DNA of 64,000 bases, from assembly GCF_000166135.1 (NCBI RefSeq), contig NC_014666.1, positions 4,030,001 to 4,094,000 of the forward strand. Reading direction: 5' to 3'. Within the stretch, counting starts at the first letter, position 1. Each line of letters starts with the position of its first letter. Positions 33,936-41,606 of this stretch are shown here, in pieces. A model generated the notes under the pieces. The model saw only the letters and a program-made list of their open reading frames with translations, was not told the origin of the DNA and made no database searches. This stretch comes from Pseudofrankia inefficax. GTDB lineage: Bacteria > Actinomycetota > Actinomycetes > Frankiales > Frankiaceae. Made by a program: the position numbers and the translations under genes.

Positions 33936-34736
33936 TTGAAGACCGAATTCATCCGGTACGACCAGGCTGATCGCGTCGCGACCATCACGCTCGACCGGCC
34001 GGCGGTGGCGAACGCGCAGAACCTGGACCTGCTCGACGACCTGGACGAGGCGTGGTGCGCCGCCGCGGCGGACCCGGAGGTGCGGGTCATCGTCCTGCAG
34101 GCGAACGGCCGGCACTTCTCGGCCGGTCACGACCTGCGGGCCGGGCTGGGCCCGGACAGCCCCGACAAGCTGACCGTCGAGTACCTCTACGGCATCGAGT
34201 CGCGCCGGTACCTGGAGTACTCGCTGCGCTGGCGGAACGTCCCGAAGCCGTCGATCGCCGCGGTCCAGGGAAGCGTCATCGCCGCTGGCCTCCTGCTGTG
34301 CTGGCCCTGCGATCTCATCGTCGCGGCGGACAGCGCGACCTTCTCGGACCCCGTCGTGGCCATGGGCATCGGTGGTGTCGAGTACCACGGCCACACCTGG
34401 GAGTTCGGCGCCCGCAAGGCGAAGGAGCTGCTCTTCACCGGCCGCTCCATGAGCGCCGCGGAGGCGGAGCGCGTCGGCATGGTCAACCGGGTCGTGCCGG
34501 TCGAGCGGCTGCGCGCCGAGGCCAGGGAGCTGGCGCTGGAGATCGCCCGCATGCACCCGTTCGCGCTGCGCCAGGCGAAGCGGGCGGTCAACCAGACGCT
34601 GGACGTGCAGGGGTTCTACGCCGCGATCCAGTCGGTGTTCGACATTCACCAGACCGGCCACGGACACGCGCTGAGCGAGTCCGGCTACCCGGTGCTCGCC
34701 GGTCTCGACGAGATGAAAGAAGTGATCAAGAGGTAG
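33936..34736 (+). CDS. enoyl-CoA hydratase/isomerase (crotonase family)
   Basis: The 266-residue protein has the crotonase fold: oxyanion-hole strand FSAGHDLRAG near residue 62 and a second hole at GSVIAAGLLL. Members hydrate, isomerise or cleave acyl-CoA thioesters. Neither glutamate of classical hydratases is obvious in the usual loops, so isomerase or lyase activity is also possible. The TTG at 33936 is chosen because CGGAGGT lies five bases upstream and homology begins there. It precedes the CoA-transferase operon and shares the palindrome type found before both. Confidence 0.85.
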   Translation: MKTEFIRYDQADRVATITLDRPAVANAQNLDLLDDLDEAWCAAAADPEVRVIVLQANGRHFSAGHDLRAGLGPDSPDKLTVEYLYGIESRRYLEYSLRWRNVPKPSIAAVQGSVIAAGLLLCWPCDLIVAADSATFSDPVVAMGIGGVEYHGHTWEFGARKAKELLFTGRSMSAAEAERVGMVNRVVPVERLRAEARELALEIARMHPFALRQAKRAVNQTLDVQGFYAAIQSVFDIHQTGHGHALSESGYPVLAGLDEMKEVIKR

Positions 34737-34785
34737 CGGCGCCTCGACCCATCGGTAGTACAGGCCGTCAAGACGGGTTATGCGT

Positions 34786-34804
34786 ATTACCGTCGCGTGG
34801 TAAT
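34786..34804. promoter_or_regulatory. palindrome ATTACC-N7-GGTAAT upstream of the CoA-transferase operon
   Basis: The arms equal those at 33771, with one more spacer base. It lies just after the enoyl-CoA hydratase gene. Confidence 0.45.
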
Positions 34805-34829
34805 GTGAGATCCACCCCCGTAGTCTCGG

Positions 34830-34964
34830 CTATCCGGTCCCCAGCGGGCCTCGGCGCCCCACTCGGTCTCGTCGAGGAGATCAGGGAAATCGCGGCGCGC
34901 GACCGTCCCCGAGATTGCGGCGGGCAACCTCCGACGCTTCCTGAACATCCCGCTGCCAGGCTGA
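34830..34964 (+). pseudogene. remnant of an amidohydrolase C-terminus
   Basis: One frame reads LGLVEEIREIAARD and, after a frameshift, another reads TVPEIAAGNLRRFLNIPLPG and a stop. Together they resemble the last helices of amidohydrolase-2 proteins, such as the FMGGNLATLMGYP end of the protein at 23415. No start or active-site region remains. The remnant lies in the leader of the CoA-transferase operon. Confidence 0.35.
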
Positions 34965-35069
34965 CCCCGCAGCGGTCCACAACACAATTCGGCAGGCCCG
35001 GCCTGACCGGTTGTATTTCGCATGCCGTCGCGGGGCGACACGGCTTTCAAACGGCAGGAGTTCCGTTTC

Positions 35070-36284
35070 GTGAATGACGTCTTAGCTGGCATCAAGGTCA
35101 TCGAGGTGGCCGGGTGGACCTTCGTCCCGTCCGCCGGCGCGGTTCTCGCGGAATGGGGCGCCGACGTCATCAAGGTCGAGCCGCTGACCGGTGACCCGCA
35201 GCGCGGCCTGGTGACGTCCGGCCTGGTGCCCGCCGGTGCCGGCGGCGTGAACTACATGATGGAGGTCCCCAACCGGGGGAAACGCTCGATCGGCATCGAC
35301 CTGTCCACCGAGGGCGGCCGGGACCTGCTCCTGGCGCTGGTGCGGCAGGCCGACGTCTTTCTCACCAGCTACCTGCCGAACGTGCGCAGGAAGCTCGGCA
35401 TCGACGTGGACGACCTGCGCGCCGTCAATCCGGACGTCATCTACGTGCGCGGATCCGGCTACGGGCCGCGTGGTCCCGACGTCGACACCCCCGGCTTCGA
35501 CGGCGTCAGCTACTGGGCGCGCGGGGGAGTCGCCGACGCGCTGACCCCGCCGGAAGCCGATTTTCCCGTGGGTGGGCGCCCGGCATTCGGCGATGTCATG
35601 GGTGGAATGGCCCTGGCCGGGGGCATCTGCGCCGCGCTGCTGGCCAGGGAGCGCAACGGGGCCGCGTCGGTGGTCGACGTCTCGCTGCTCGGGCTCGCGC
35701 TGTGGAACCTCGGGCCGGACGTGGCGGCCGCGAAGCTGTACGAAGGCGTCGAGCTGCCGAGCTTCCGCCGCGACGAGCCACCGAACCCTCTGGTCGCCTA
35801 CTACCGCACCGCGGACGACCGGCAGATCTGCCTCATGATGCTGCAGTCCGACCGCTACTGGCCGGACCTGTGCCGGCACCTCGGCCTGGACGGGTCCATC
35901 GCGGATCCCCGCTACGCGGACGCCGCGGCCCGCTTCCACAACCGGGCCGAGCTCTACCGCCTGCTGTCGGAGACATTCGCCAGCCGGACCTATGCGCAAT
36001 GGCGCGACACACTGGCGACACTGGCCGGCCCCTGGTCGGGAATGCAGACCGCCGCCGAACTTCACGACGACCCGGCCGCGCTCGCGAACGGGTATCTCGC
36101 CACGCTCACCGCGACGAGCGGCGCCGCCTTCGAGCTCGCGGCCAACCCCGTCCAGTTCGACGAGACCCCAGCCAGCCCCTCGGGCGCTCCCGAACACGGT
36201 CAGCACACCGAGGAGATCCTGCTCGACCTCGGGCTCGGCTGGGACGACATCGATCGCCACAAGCAGCAAGGAGACATCCTGTGA
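35070..36284 (+). CDS. class III (CaiB/BaiF) acyl-CoA transferase
   Basis: The 404-residue protein moves CoA from one acyl-CoA to a free acid. Family traits are the N-terminal LAGIKVIEVAGW, ADVIKVEP, the NRGKRSIGIDL strand, and PGFDGVSYWARGG near the catalytic region. Members act on carnitine, bile acids, formate/oxalate and aromatic acids. The GTG at 35070 follows GGCAGGAG. It is the first gene of a tightly overlapping operon (P450, aldehyde dehydrogenase, DUF35-Ltp2, CysQ-like). It would load CoA on the acid made by the P450 and dehydrogenase. Confidence 0.87.
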   Translation: MNDVLAGIKVIEVAGWTFVPSAGAVLAEWGADVIKVEPLTGDPQRGLVTSGLVPAGAGGVNYMMEVPNRGKRSIGIDLSTEGGRDLLLALVRQADVFLTSYLPNVRRKLGIDVDDLRAVNPDVIYVRGSGYGPRGPDVDTPGFDGVSYWARGGVADALTPPEADFPVGGRPAFGDVMGGMALAGGICAALLARERNGAASVVDVSLLGLALWNLGPDVAAAKLYEGVELPSFRRDEPPNPLVAYYRTADDRQICLMMLQSDRYWPDLCRHLGLDGSIADPRYADAAARFHNRAELYRLLSETFASRTYAQWRDTLATLAGPWSGMQTAAELHDDPAALANGYLATLTATSGAAFELAANPVQFDETPASPSGAPEHGQHTEEILLDLGLGWDDIDRHKQQGDIL

Positions 36285-37513
36285 CGACCGCCCACGCCGC
36301 CGAGCCGGCCCTTCCCGTCAGCGCCCCAGCCAGCCCGTTCGACTGGAACCCGTTCGCCCAGTCCTTCTACAACGACCCGCAGCCGGCCTACCGCCGGCTC
36401 CGCGACGAGGCGCCGGTCTACTACAACGAGAAGCAGAACTTCTACGCGCTTTCCCGGCACGCCGACGTGGCGGAGGCGCTCAAGGACACGGCGACCTTCT
36501 CGTCGACGCGCGGTATCGAGCTGCACTCCATCCAGGAGGGCCAGGTCGCCCACGCCGGCATCATCCAGATGGACCCGCCGGAGCAGACCCGGATGCGGCT
36601 GCTGGTGAGCCGGGCGTTTCAGCCCCGCGTCATCCAGGGCCTGGAACCCGAGGTCGTGGCCGTGATCGAGCACTATGCGGGCGGTCTCGGGCAGGAGTTC
36701 GACGCGGTCGCCGACTTCTCCGCGCTCTTCCCGATGGAGATCATCTCGCGGATGGTGGGCATCCCGGCCGAGAAACGGGACTGGATGCGCCACGGCATCG
36801 ACTACATCCTCGGCCGTGACAACTCGCCCGCCATGACCGACGACCAGATGAGGGTCGCCATCGAGCTGTCCACCTACTACTACACGCTGGCCGTCGAGCG
36901 CCGGAACAACCCGGGCGATGACATGATCAGCATGCTGATCGAGGCCGAGGTGCTCCGCGAGGACGGGACGAAGACCGCCCTCGACGACATCGAGATCACC
37001 ACCTTCATCTCGCTGCTGGGCGGCGCCGGCGCCGAGACCGTCACCAAGCTCATCGGGAACGCGGTCGTCCTGTTCGGCCGCCACCCCGACCAGTGGCAGC
37101 TGCTGCAGGAGCGGCCCGAGCTCATCCCGAACGCCGTCGAGGAGGTGCTGCGCTACGACCCGCCGGCCACCTACACGGCCCGATGCCTGGCTCGGGAGTA
37201 CACCGGGCACGGCGTGACCATTCCGGCCGGGGCGGCGGCACTGCTGCTCATCGGCGCGGCCACCCGCGACGAGCGGGCCTACGAGGACCCGGAGCGGTTC
37301 GACATCCGGCGCGAGCCGCAGATGAACCTCGCGTTCGGCTTCGGCGCCCACCGTTGCCTCGGCGCGGCGCTCGCCCGGATCGAGGGGCGGGTGGCGCTGG
37401 AGCGGCTGCTGCGCCACATGCCGCGCTTCGAGGTCGACGAGAGCGGTCTCCGCCGGGTCAACATGACCAATGTTCTGGGCTACTCGAACGTTCCGGTCCG
37501 GGTGCTGCCATGA
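36281..37513 (+). CDS. cytochrome P450
   Basis: The 410-residue soluble monooxygenase has all signature sites: I-helix LLGGAGAETVTK for oxygen activation, ExxR as EEVLR, and the heme loop FGFGAHRCLG with the axial cysteine. It hydroxylates a C-H bond with electrons from a ferredoxin; no ferredoxin gene is nearby. The GTG start overlaps the CoA-transferase stop and the stop overlaps the aldehyde dehydrogenase start. Its place suggests terminal or ring hydroxylation of the pathway substrate before sulfation or oxidation. Confidence 0.92.
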   Translation: MTTAHAAEPALPVSAPASPFDWNPFAQSFYNDPQPAYRRLRDEAPVYYNEKQNFYALSRHADVAEALKDTATFSSTRGIELHSIQEGQVAHAGIIQMDPPEQTRMRLLVSRAFQPRVIQGLEPEVVAVIEHYAGGLGQEFDAVADFSALFPMEIISRMVGIPAEKRDWMRHGIDYILGRDNSPAMTDDQMRVAIELSTYYYTLAVERRNNPGDDMISMLIEAEVLREDGTKTALDDIEITTFISLLGGAGAETVTKLIGNAVVLFGRHPDQWQLLQERPELIPNAVEEVLRYDPPATYTARCLAREYTGHGVTIPAGAAALLLIGAATRDERAYEDPERFDIRREPQMNLAFGFGAHRCLGAALARIEGRVALERLLRHMPRFEVDESGLRRVNMTNVLGYSNVPVRVLP

Positions 37514-38973
37514 GCGGCGAGTCGAGGCTGCTCATCGGTGGAAAGCTGACGGACGCGGCAAGCGGCCGCACGTTCGACAACATCAACCCCGCGACCGAGG
37601 AGATCCTCGGGTCGACGGCCGACGCCGACCTGGTCGACCTCGACGCGGCGATCGCGAGCGCCCGCGTCGCCTTCGACACGACGACCTGGTCCACCGACCG
37701 CGCGCTGCGCAAGCGGTGCCTGCTGCAGCTGCAGGAAGCGCTGGAACGGGAGCGCGAGGAGATCCGCGCCGAACTGGTCGCGGAGGTGGGCTGCCCGGTC
37801 GCCACGACGTACATGGCGCAGCTGGAGCTGCCGCTGGAGGACGCGCTGCTCTGGCCGGCCAGAGCGATCGACGAGTTCCCCTGGGAGCGTGAGCTCTCGA
37901 CCGGCAACCAGTTCGGCATGCGGAGCTGGCGGAAGGCGGTGAAGGAGCCGGTCGGGGTGGTCGGGGCGATCACACCGTGGAACTACCCGCTGGAGATCAC
38001 TCTCGGCAAGCTCGGCCAGATCCTCGCCACCGGCAACACGCTGGTCCTCAAGCCGGCGCCGGACACGCCCTGGACCACCACCCGGATCGGCCGGCTGGTC
38101 GCGGAGCACACCGACATCCCGCCGGGCGTCGTCAACGTCGTCGCCTCGGCCGACCACGCGCTCGGGGAAGCCCTGGTCGACGACCCACGCGTCGACCTGA
38201 TCTCCTTCACCGGGTCCACCGCCACCGGGCGGCGGATCATGGAAAGGGGCTCCGCCGGCCTCAAGCGCCTCTTCCTCGAGCTGGGCGGCAAGTCCGCCGA
38301 CATCGTCCTGGACGACGCCGACCTCCCGGCGAAGCTGGCCTTCGCCTCGTTCGTCTGCATGCACGCCGGCCAGGGCTGCGCGATGACCACCCGGCTGCTG
38401 GTGCCCCGGTCCCGCTACGACGAGGCCGTCGAGCTGGTGGCGGCGAGCTTCGCGAACGTGCCGTACGGCGACCCGACCGACCCCGCGAACATCCAGGGCC
38501 CCCAGATCAGCGCCCGCCAGCGCGACCGCGTGCTCGGCTACGTCGAGGCGGGCCTGCGGGAGGGCGCCCGGCTGGTGACGGGCGGCGGTCGGCCGAGCCA
38601 CCTCCCGAAGGGCTTCTACGTCGAGCCGACCCTGTTCGCCGACGTCGACAACACGATGACGATCGCCCGCGAGGAGATCTTCGGCCCGGTCCTCGTGATG
38701 ATCCCGTTCGAGGACGACGACGACGCGGTCCGGATCGCGAACGACAGCCCCTACGGCCTGTCCGGCGCGGTCACCAGCGGCTCAGCGGAACGAGCGCTGG
38801 CGGTGGCCGGGCGACTCAAGGCCGGCACGGTCTCGGTGAACGGCGGGATCTACTACGGCGCCGACGTTCCGTTCGGCGGCCGCAAGGCGAGCGGGATCGG
38901 CCGGCAGAACGGCGTCGAGGGCTTCGAGCAGTATCTGGAGACCAAGTCGATCGCCGGTCTCGCGGCCTCGTGA
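37510..38973 (+). CDS. NAD(P)-dependent aldehyde dehydrogenase
   Basis: The 487-residue enzyme oxidises an aldehyde to an acid. Catalytic Asn158 (TPWNYP), cofactor Lys181 (LKPAP), base Glu257 (LELGGKS), nucleophile Cys290 (GQGCAM) and the EIFGP motif are all present. It is the closest relative in the window of the cysteine-less homologue at 20203, and the two surely arose by duplication. It starts within the P450 stop (ATGA) and ends overlapping the DUF35-Ltp2 gene (GTGA). It would turn the P450-derived alcohol or aldehyde into the acid used by the CoA transferase. Confidence 0.93.
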   Translation: MSGESRLLIGGKLTDAASGRTFDNINPATEEILGSTADADLVDLDAAIASARVAFDTTTWSTDRALRKRCLLQLQEALEREREEIRAELVAEVGCPVATTYMAQLELPLEDALLWPARAIDEFPWERELSTGNQFGMRSWRKAVKEPVGVVGAITPWNYPLEITLGKLGQILATGNTLVLKPAPDTPWTTTRIGRLVAEHTDIPPGVVNVVASADHALGEALVDDPRVDLISFTGSTATGRRIMERGSAGLKRLFLELGGKSADIVLDDADLPAKLAFASFVCMHAGQGCAMTTRLLVPRSRYDEAVELVAASFANVPYGDPTDPANIQGPQISARQRDRVLGYVEAGLREGARLVTGGGRPSHLPKGFYVEPTLFADVDNTMTIAREEIFGPVLVMIPFEDDDDAVRIANDSPYGLSGAVTSGSAERALAVAGRLKAGTVSVNGGIYYGADVPFGGRKASGIGRQNGVEGFEQYLETKSIAGLAAS

Positions 38974-40673
38974 CCGAGGTCGAGGGCACCCCGGGGCCGG
39001 CTGTGGTCCGGCCGCTGCCCGCTGTCACCCCGCACACCCGCCCGTTCTGGACCGGCGGCGAGCGGGGCGAGCTGCGGCTCTACCGCTGCGGCGCGTGCGG
39101 GCTCCTGCTGCACCCCTCGCAGGTCGTGTGCCCGCGGGGCGACGGCGGCGAGTTGGCCGTGCACGCCGTCTCGGGCCGTGGCCACGTGCTGTCCGTGTCG
39201 GTCAACGGGCAGCACTGGCTGCCGGACTTCCCCCCGCCGTACGTCGTCGCGGTCGTGGCGCTCGTGGACGATCCCGCCGTCCGGCTGACGACGAACGTCG
39301 TCGGGTGCGCGCCCGAGGACGTCGTGATCGGCATGCCGGTACGGGTCCGGTTCGTACAGCAGGAGGACGTCTGGTTGCCGCTGTTCGAGCCTGATCCGTG
39401 GGGCATGCCGGTGGAGGCCACGGCGGCCTCGTTCGCGCCACTGCCGCCCTCGTGCGCCCTGCCGAGGCCGGCGCGCCGGCCGGTGGCCGCCGGCTCTCGC
39501 CGGTTCGAGGAGCGGGTGGCCATCACGGGCGCCGGGCAGTCGCGCATCGGGCGGCGGCTGATGCGGCCACCGGTGGAGCTGGCCGTCGAGGCGTGCCGGG
39601 CGGCCGTCGCGGACGCCGGGCTCACGATGGACGACATCGACGGCCTGTCCACCTATCCCGGCGGCTTCCTCGAACCTATGGGCATCTCCGAGGGCGGCGT
39701 CGGCGCCGTGGAGGAGGCGTTGCGGGTCCACCCGGCGTGGATCAACGGCGGGGACGAGAGCTCGGGCCAGCTCGGCTCGGTGATCGCGGCGATGCTCGCC
39801 GTCGCCGGCGGGCTGTGCCAGCACGTCCTGTGCTTCCGGACGGTCTGGGAGTCGACGCACACGACCCTGCTGCGGGAGGGCCAGCTCGCGCTTCCTCCCG
39901 GCGGACGGGTGACCGGCTCCTTCCAGTACCAGCTGCCGTTCGGGGCCGCGTCGGCGGCGCAGTGGGTCGCCCAGTACGCCTCGCACTACTTCGCCCGCTT
40001 CGGGGCGAGCCGCGAGACGCTCGGCTGGATCGCGGTCAACGCCCGCGCGCACGCCGGCCTGAATCCCGCCGCGATCTACCGCTCACCGCTGAGCATGGAC
40101 GACTACCTGGCGGCCCGCACGATCACGACCCCGTTCGGTCTCTACGACTGTGACGTGCCCTGCGACGGCGCAACCGCCTTCGTCGTCTCGGCCGTCGACG
40201 CGGCGCGTGACCTGCGGGCGCCCGTTCTCGTGGAGGCGGTCGGTACCGCCCTCGACGAGCGTCAGTCCTGGGACCAGGGCACGGTCAGCCACATGCCGAA
40301 CGTCTTCGGCCCCGCGGCGCACCTGTGGAGCCGCACGTCCCTGCGCCCGGCCGACGTCGACGTCGCGCTGCTGTACGACGGGTTCACCTTCGTCGCGCTG
40401 TCCTGGCTGGAGGCGCTCGGCTTCTGCGGGATCGGGGAGGCGGCGGACTTCCTCGACGGCGGCAAGCGGATCGGCCTGCACGGCGAGCTGCCGCTCAACC
40501 CGCACGGTGGCCAGCTGTCGGCCGGGCGTACCCACGGGTACGGGTTCCTGCACGAGGCGGTCGTCCAGCTGCGGGGCGACGGCGGCGCTCGCCAGGTCGC
40601 CGGCGCGAGGACGGCGGTCGTCAGCGCCGGCGGCGGCGTGCCGGCCGGCTGCCTGCTCCTGCGGCGGGACTGA
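38970..40673 (+). CDS. DUF35 OB-fold fused to thiolase-like lipid-transfer protein (Ltp2-type aldolase candidate)
   Basis: The 567-residue fusion starts with a DUF35 domain: a rubredoxin-like ribbon with C40, C43 and C54 (a fourth cysteine is missing), then an OB fold to about 160. From about 180 it is a thiolase-fold Ltp/SCP2-like protein, with GDESSGQLGSV where thiolases carry their nucleophilic cysteine, and with NPHGGQLSAGR. In steroid side-chain loss the aldolase Ltp2 works as a complex with a separate DUF35 protein. Here both are one chain, so a retro-aldol C-C cleavage of a beta-hydroxyacyl-CoA is the best guess. GTGA overlap joins it to the operon. Confidence 0.82.
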   Translation: MTEVEGTPGPAVVRPLPAVTPHTRPFWTGGERGELRLYRCGACGLLLHPSQVVCPRGDGGELAVHAVSGRGHVLSVSVNGQHWLPDFPPPYVVAVVALVDDPAVRLTTNVVGCAPEDVVIGMPVRVRFVQQEDVWLPLFEPDPWGMPVEATAASFAPLPPSCALPRPARRPVAAGSRRFEERVAITGAGQSRIGRRLMRPPVELAVEACRAAVADAGLTMDDIDGLSTYPGGFLEPMGISEGGVGAVEEALRVHPAWINGGDESSGQLGSVIAAMLAVAGGLCQHVLCFRTVWESTHTTLLREGQLALPPGGRVTGSFQYQLPFGAASAAQWVAQYASHYFARFGASRETLGWIAVNARAHAGLNPAAIYRSPLSMDDYLAARTITTPFGLYDCDVPCDGATAFVVSAVDAARDLRAPVLVEAVGTALDERQSWDQGTVSHMPNVFGPAAHLWSRTSLRPADVDVALLYDGFTFVALSWLEALGFCGIGEAADFLDGGKRIGLHGELPLNPHGGQLSAGRTHGYGFLHEAVVQLRGDGGARQVAGARTAVVSAGGGVPAGCLLLRRD

Positions 40674-40677
40674 GGCC

Positions 40678-41391
40678 ATGGACGACCACACGCTGGCGGC
40701 CTGGCTCGCCGTCCACGCCGGCGCGCGTCTGCTCGACATCCGCTCGCAGGGTGGCGCCGAAGGCGACCGGCAGTCGAACGAGCTGCTGCTTCGCCTGCTG
40801 GCCGAGGCGCGCCCCGACGACGCCGTCCTGTCCGAGGAGAGCGTCGACGACCTCGCGCGCCTCGACCGGGAGCGCGTCTGGATCATCGATCCACTCGACG
40901 GCACCCGCGAGTACGGCGAACCGCCCCGGACGGACTGGGCGGTCCACGTCGCGCTGGCGATCCGGGGACGGCCCGCGGTGGGCGCCGTAGCGCTGCCCGC
41001 CGCGGGCCTCGTCCTGCGCACGGGCGCACCTCCGGTGCTCCCGCCCGCCAGGCAGGGCCCGATTCGTCTCACGGTGTCGCGCAGCCGGCCGCCGGCCTGT
41101 GTCGACCACCTCCGCGGGCACCTGGACGCCGAGCTGGTCCCCATGGGCTCGGCCGGCGCCAAGGCGATGGCCGTCGTTCGGGGTGAGGCCGACGTCTACG
41201 CCCACTCCGGCGGCCAGTACGAGTGGGACTCCTGCGCGCCCGTGGCGGTCGCCGCCGCGGCCGGCCTGCACGTCTCGCGGCTCGACGGGAGCCCGTTGCT
41301 CTACAACCGGCCGAATCCCTACCTTCCCGACGTACTCATCTGTCACCCGGCGCTCGCGGGCCGGGTCCTCGGCGTGCTCCGGCGGTTCTGA
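40678..41391 (+). CDS. inositol-monophosphatase-family phosphatase, CysQ-like (PAP phosphatase candidate)
   Basis: The 237-residue Mg-dependent phosphatase has LSEES (52-55), DPLDGTREY (71 on) and YEWDSCAP, the metal sites of the IMPase/FBPase/CysQ fold. The DPLDGTREY form is that of CysQ, which turns 3'-phosphoadenosine 5'-phosphate into AMP and so relieves product inhibition of sulfotransferases. The sulfotransferase and PAPS operon 10 kb away makes that role likely. The ATG lies four bases after the preceding stop, so it is the last gene of the operon. Confidence 0.8.
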   Translation: MDDHTLAAWLAVHAGARLLDIRSQGGAEGDRQSNELLLRLLAEARPDDAVLSEESVDDLARLDRERVWIIDPLDGTREYGEPPRTDWAVHVALAIRGRPAVGAVALPAAGLVLRTGAPPVLPPARQGPIRLTVSRSRPPACVDHLRGHLDAELVPMGSAGAKAMAVVRGEADVYAHSGGQYEWDSCAPVAVAAAAGLHVSRLDGSPLLYNRPNPYLPDVLICHPALAGRVLGVLRRF

Positions 41392-41401
41392 CCGGTGGAC
41401 G

Positions 41402-41432
41402 GACGAAGTCGCCGAACACGGACGTGCCGCCG
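41402..41432 (-). repeat. 31-bp duplicate of part of the neighbouring lipoprotein gene
   Basis: Bases 41402-41432 match 42324-42354, inside the substrate-binding protein gene, with two mismatches. On the minus strand both encode GGTSVFGDFVR. This is a leftover of a second such gene or of a duplication. Confidence 0.75.
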
Positions 41433-41462
41433 GCCCCGGGGCCGGCGGCGGTCGGTGGAGGG

Positions 41463-41594
41463 TCAGAAGGCGGGTTCGCCCTTGAGCACGCCGTCGGCGT
41501 CGAGGCGCAGGTTGAGGCCGGTGATGTAGTTGGAGACGTCGGAGGCGAGGAACAGCACCAGCGAGCTGACGTCGTTCGGTTCGTCGCGGCGAGG
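41463..41594 (-). pseudogene. 3' remnant of a short-chain dehydrogenase gene
   Basis: The minus strand encodes an SDR tail (EPNDVSSLVLFLASDVSNY, then ITGLNLRLDADGV) with a proper stop at 41463. An in-frame stop lies just upstream, so the first ~210 residues of the enzyme are gone. It directly follows the lipoprotein gene's stop. With the 31-bp duplicate it marks a deletion or recombination joint. Confidence 0.75.
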
Positions 41595-41606
41595 TCAGCC
41601 GGCGCC

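Larger units (their letters stand above)
34737..35069. other. 333-bp leader before the CoA-transferase operon
   Basis: It contains the palindrome at 34786-34804 and a remnant resembling an amidohydrolase C-terminus (34830-34964). The rest appears non-coding. Confidence 0.5.
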
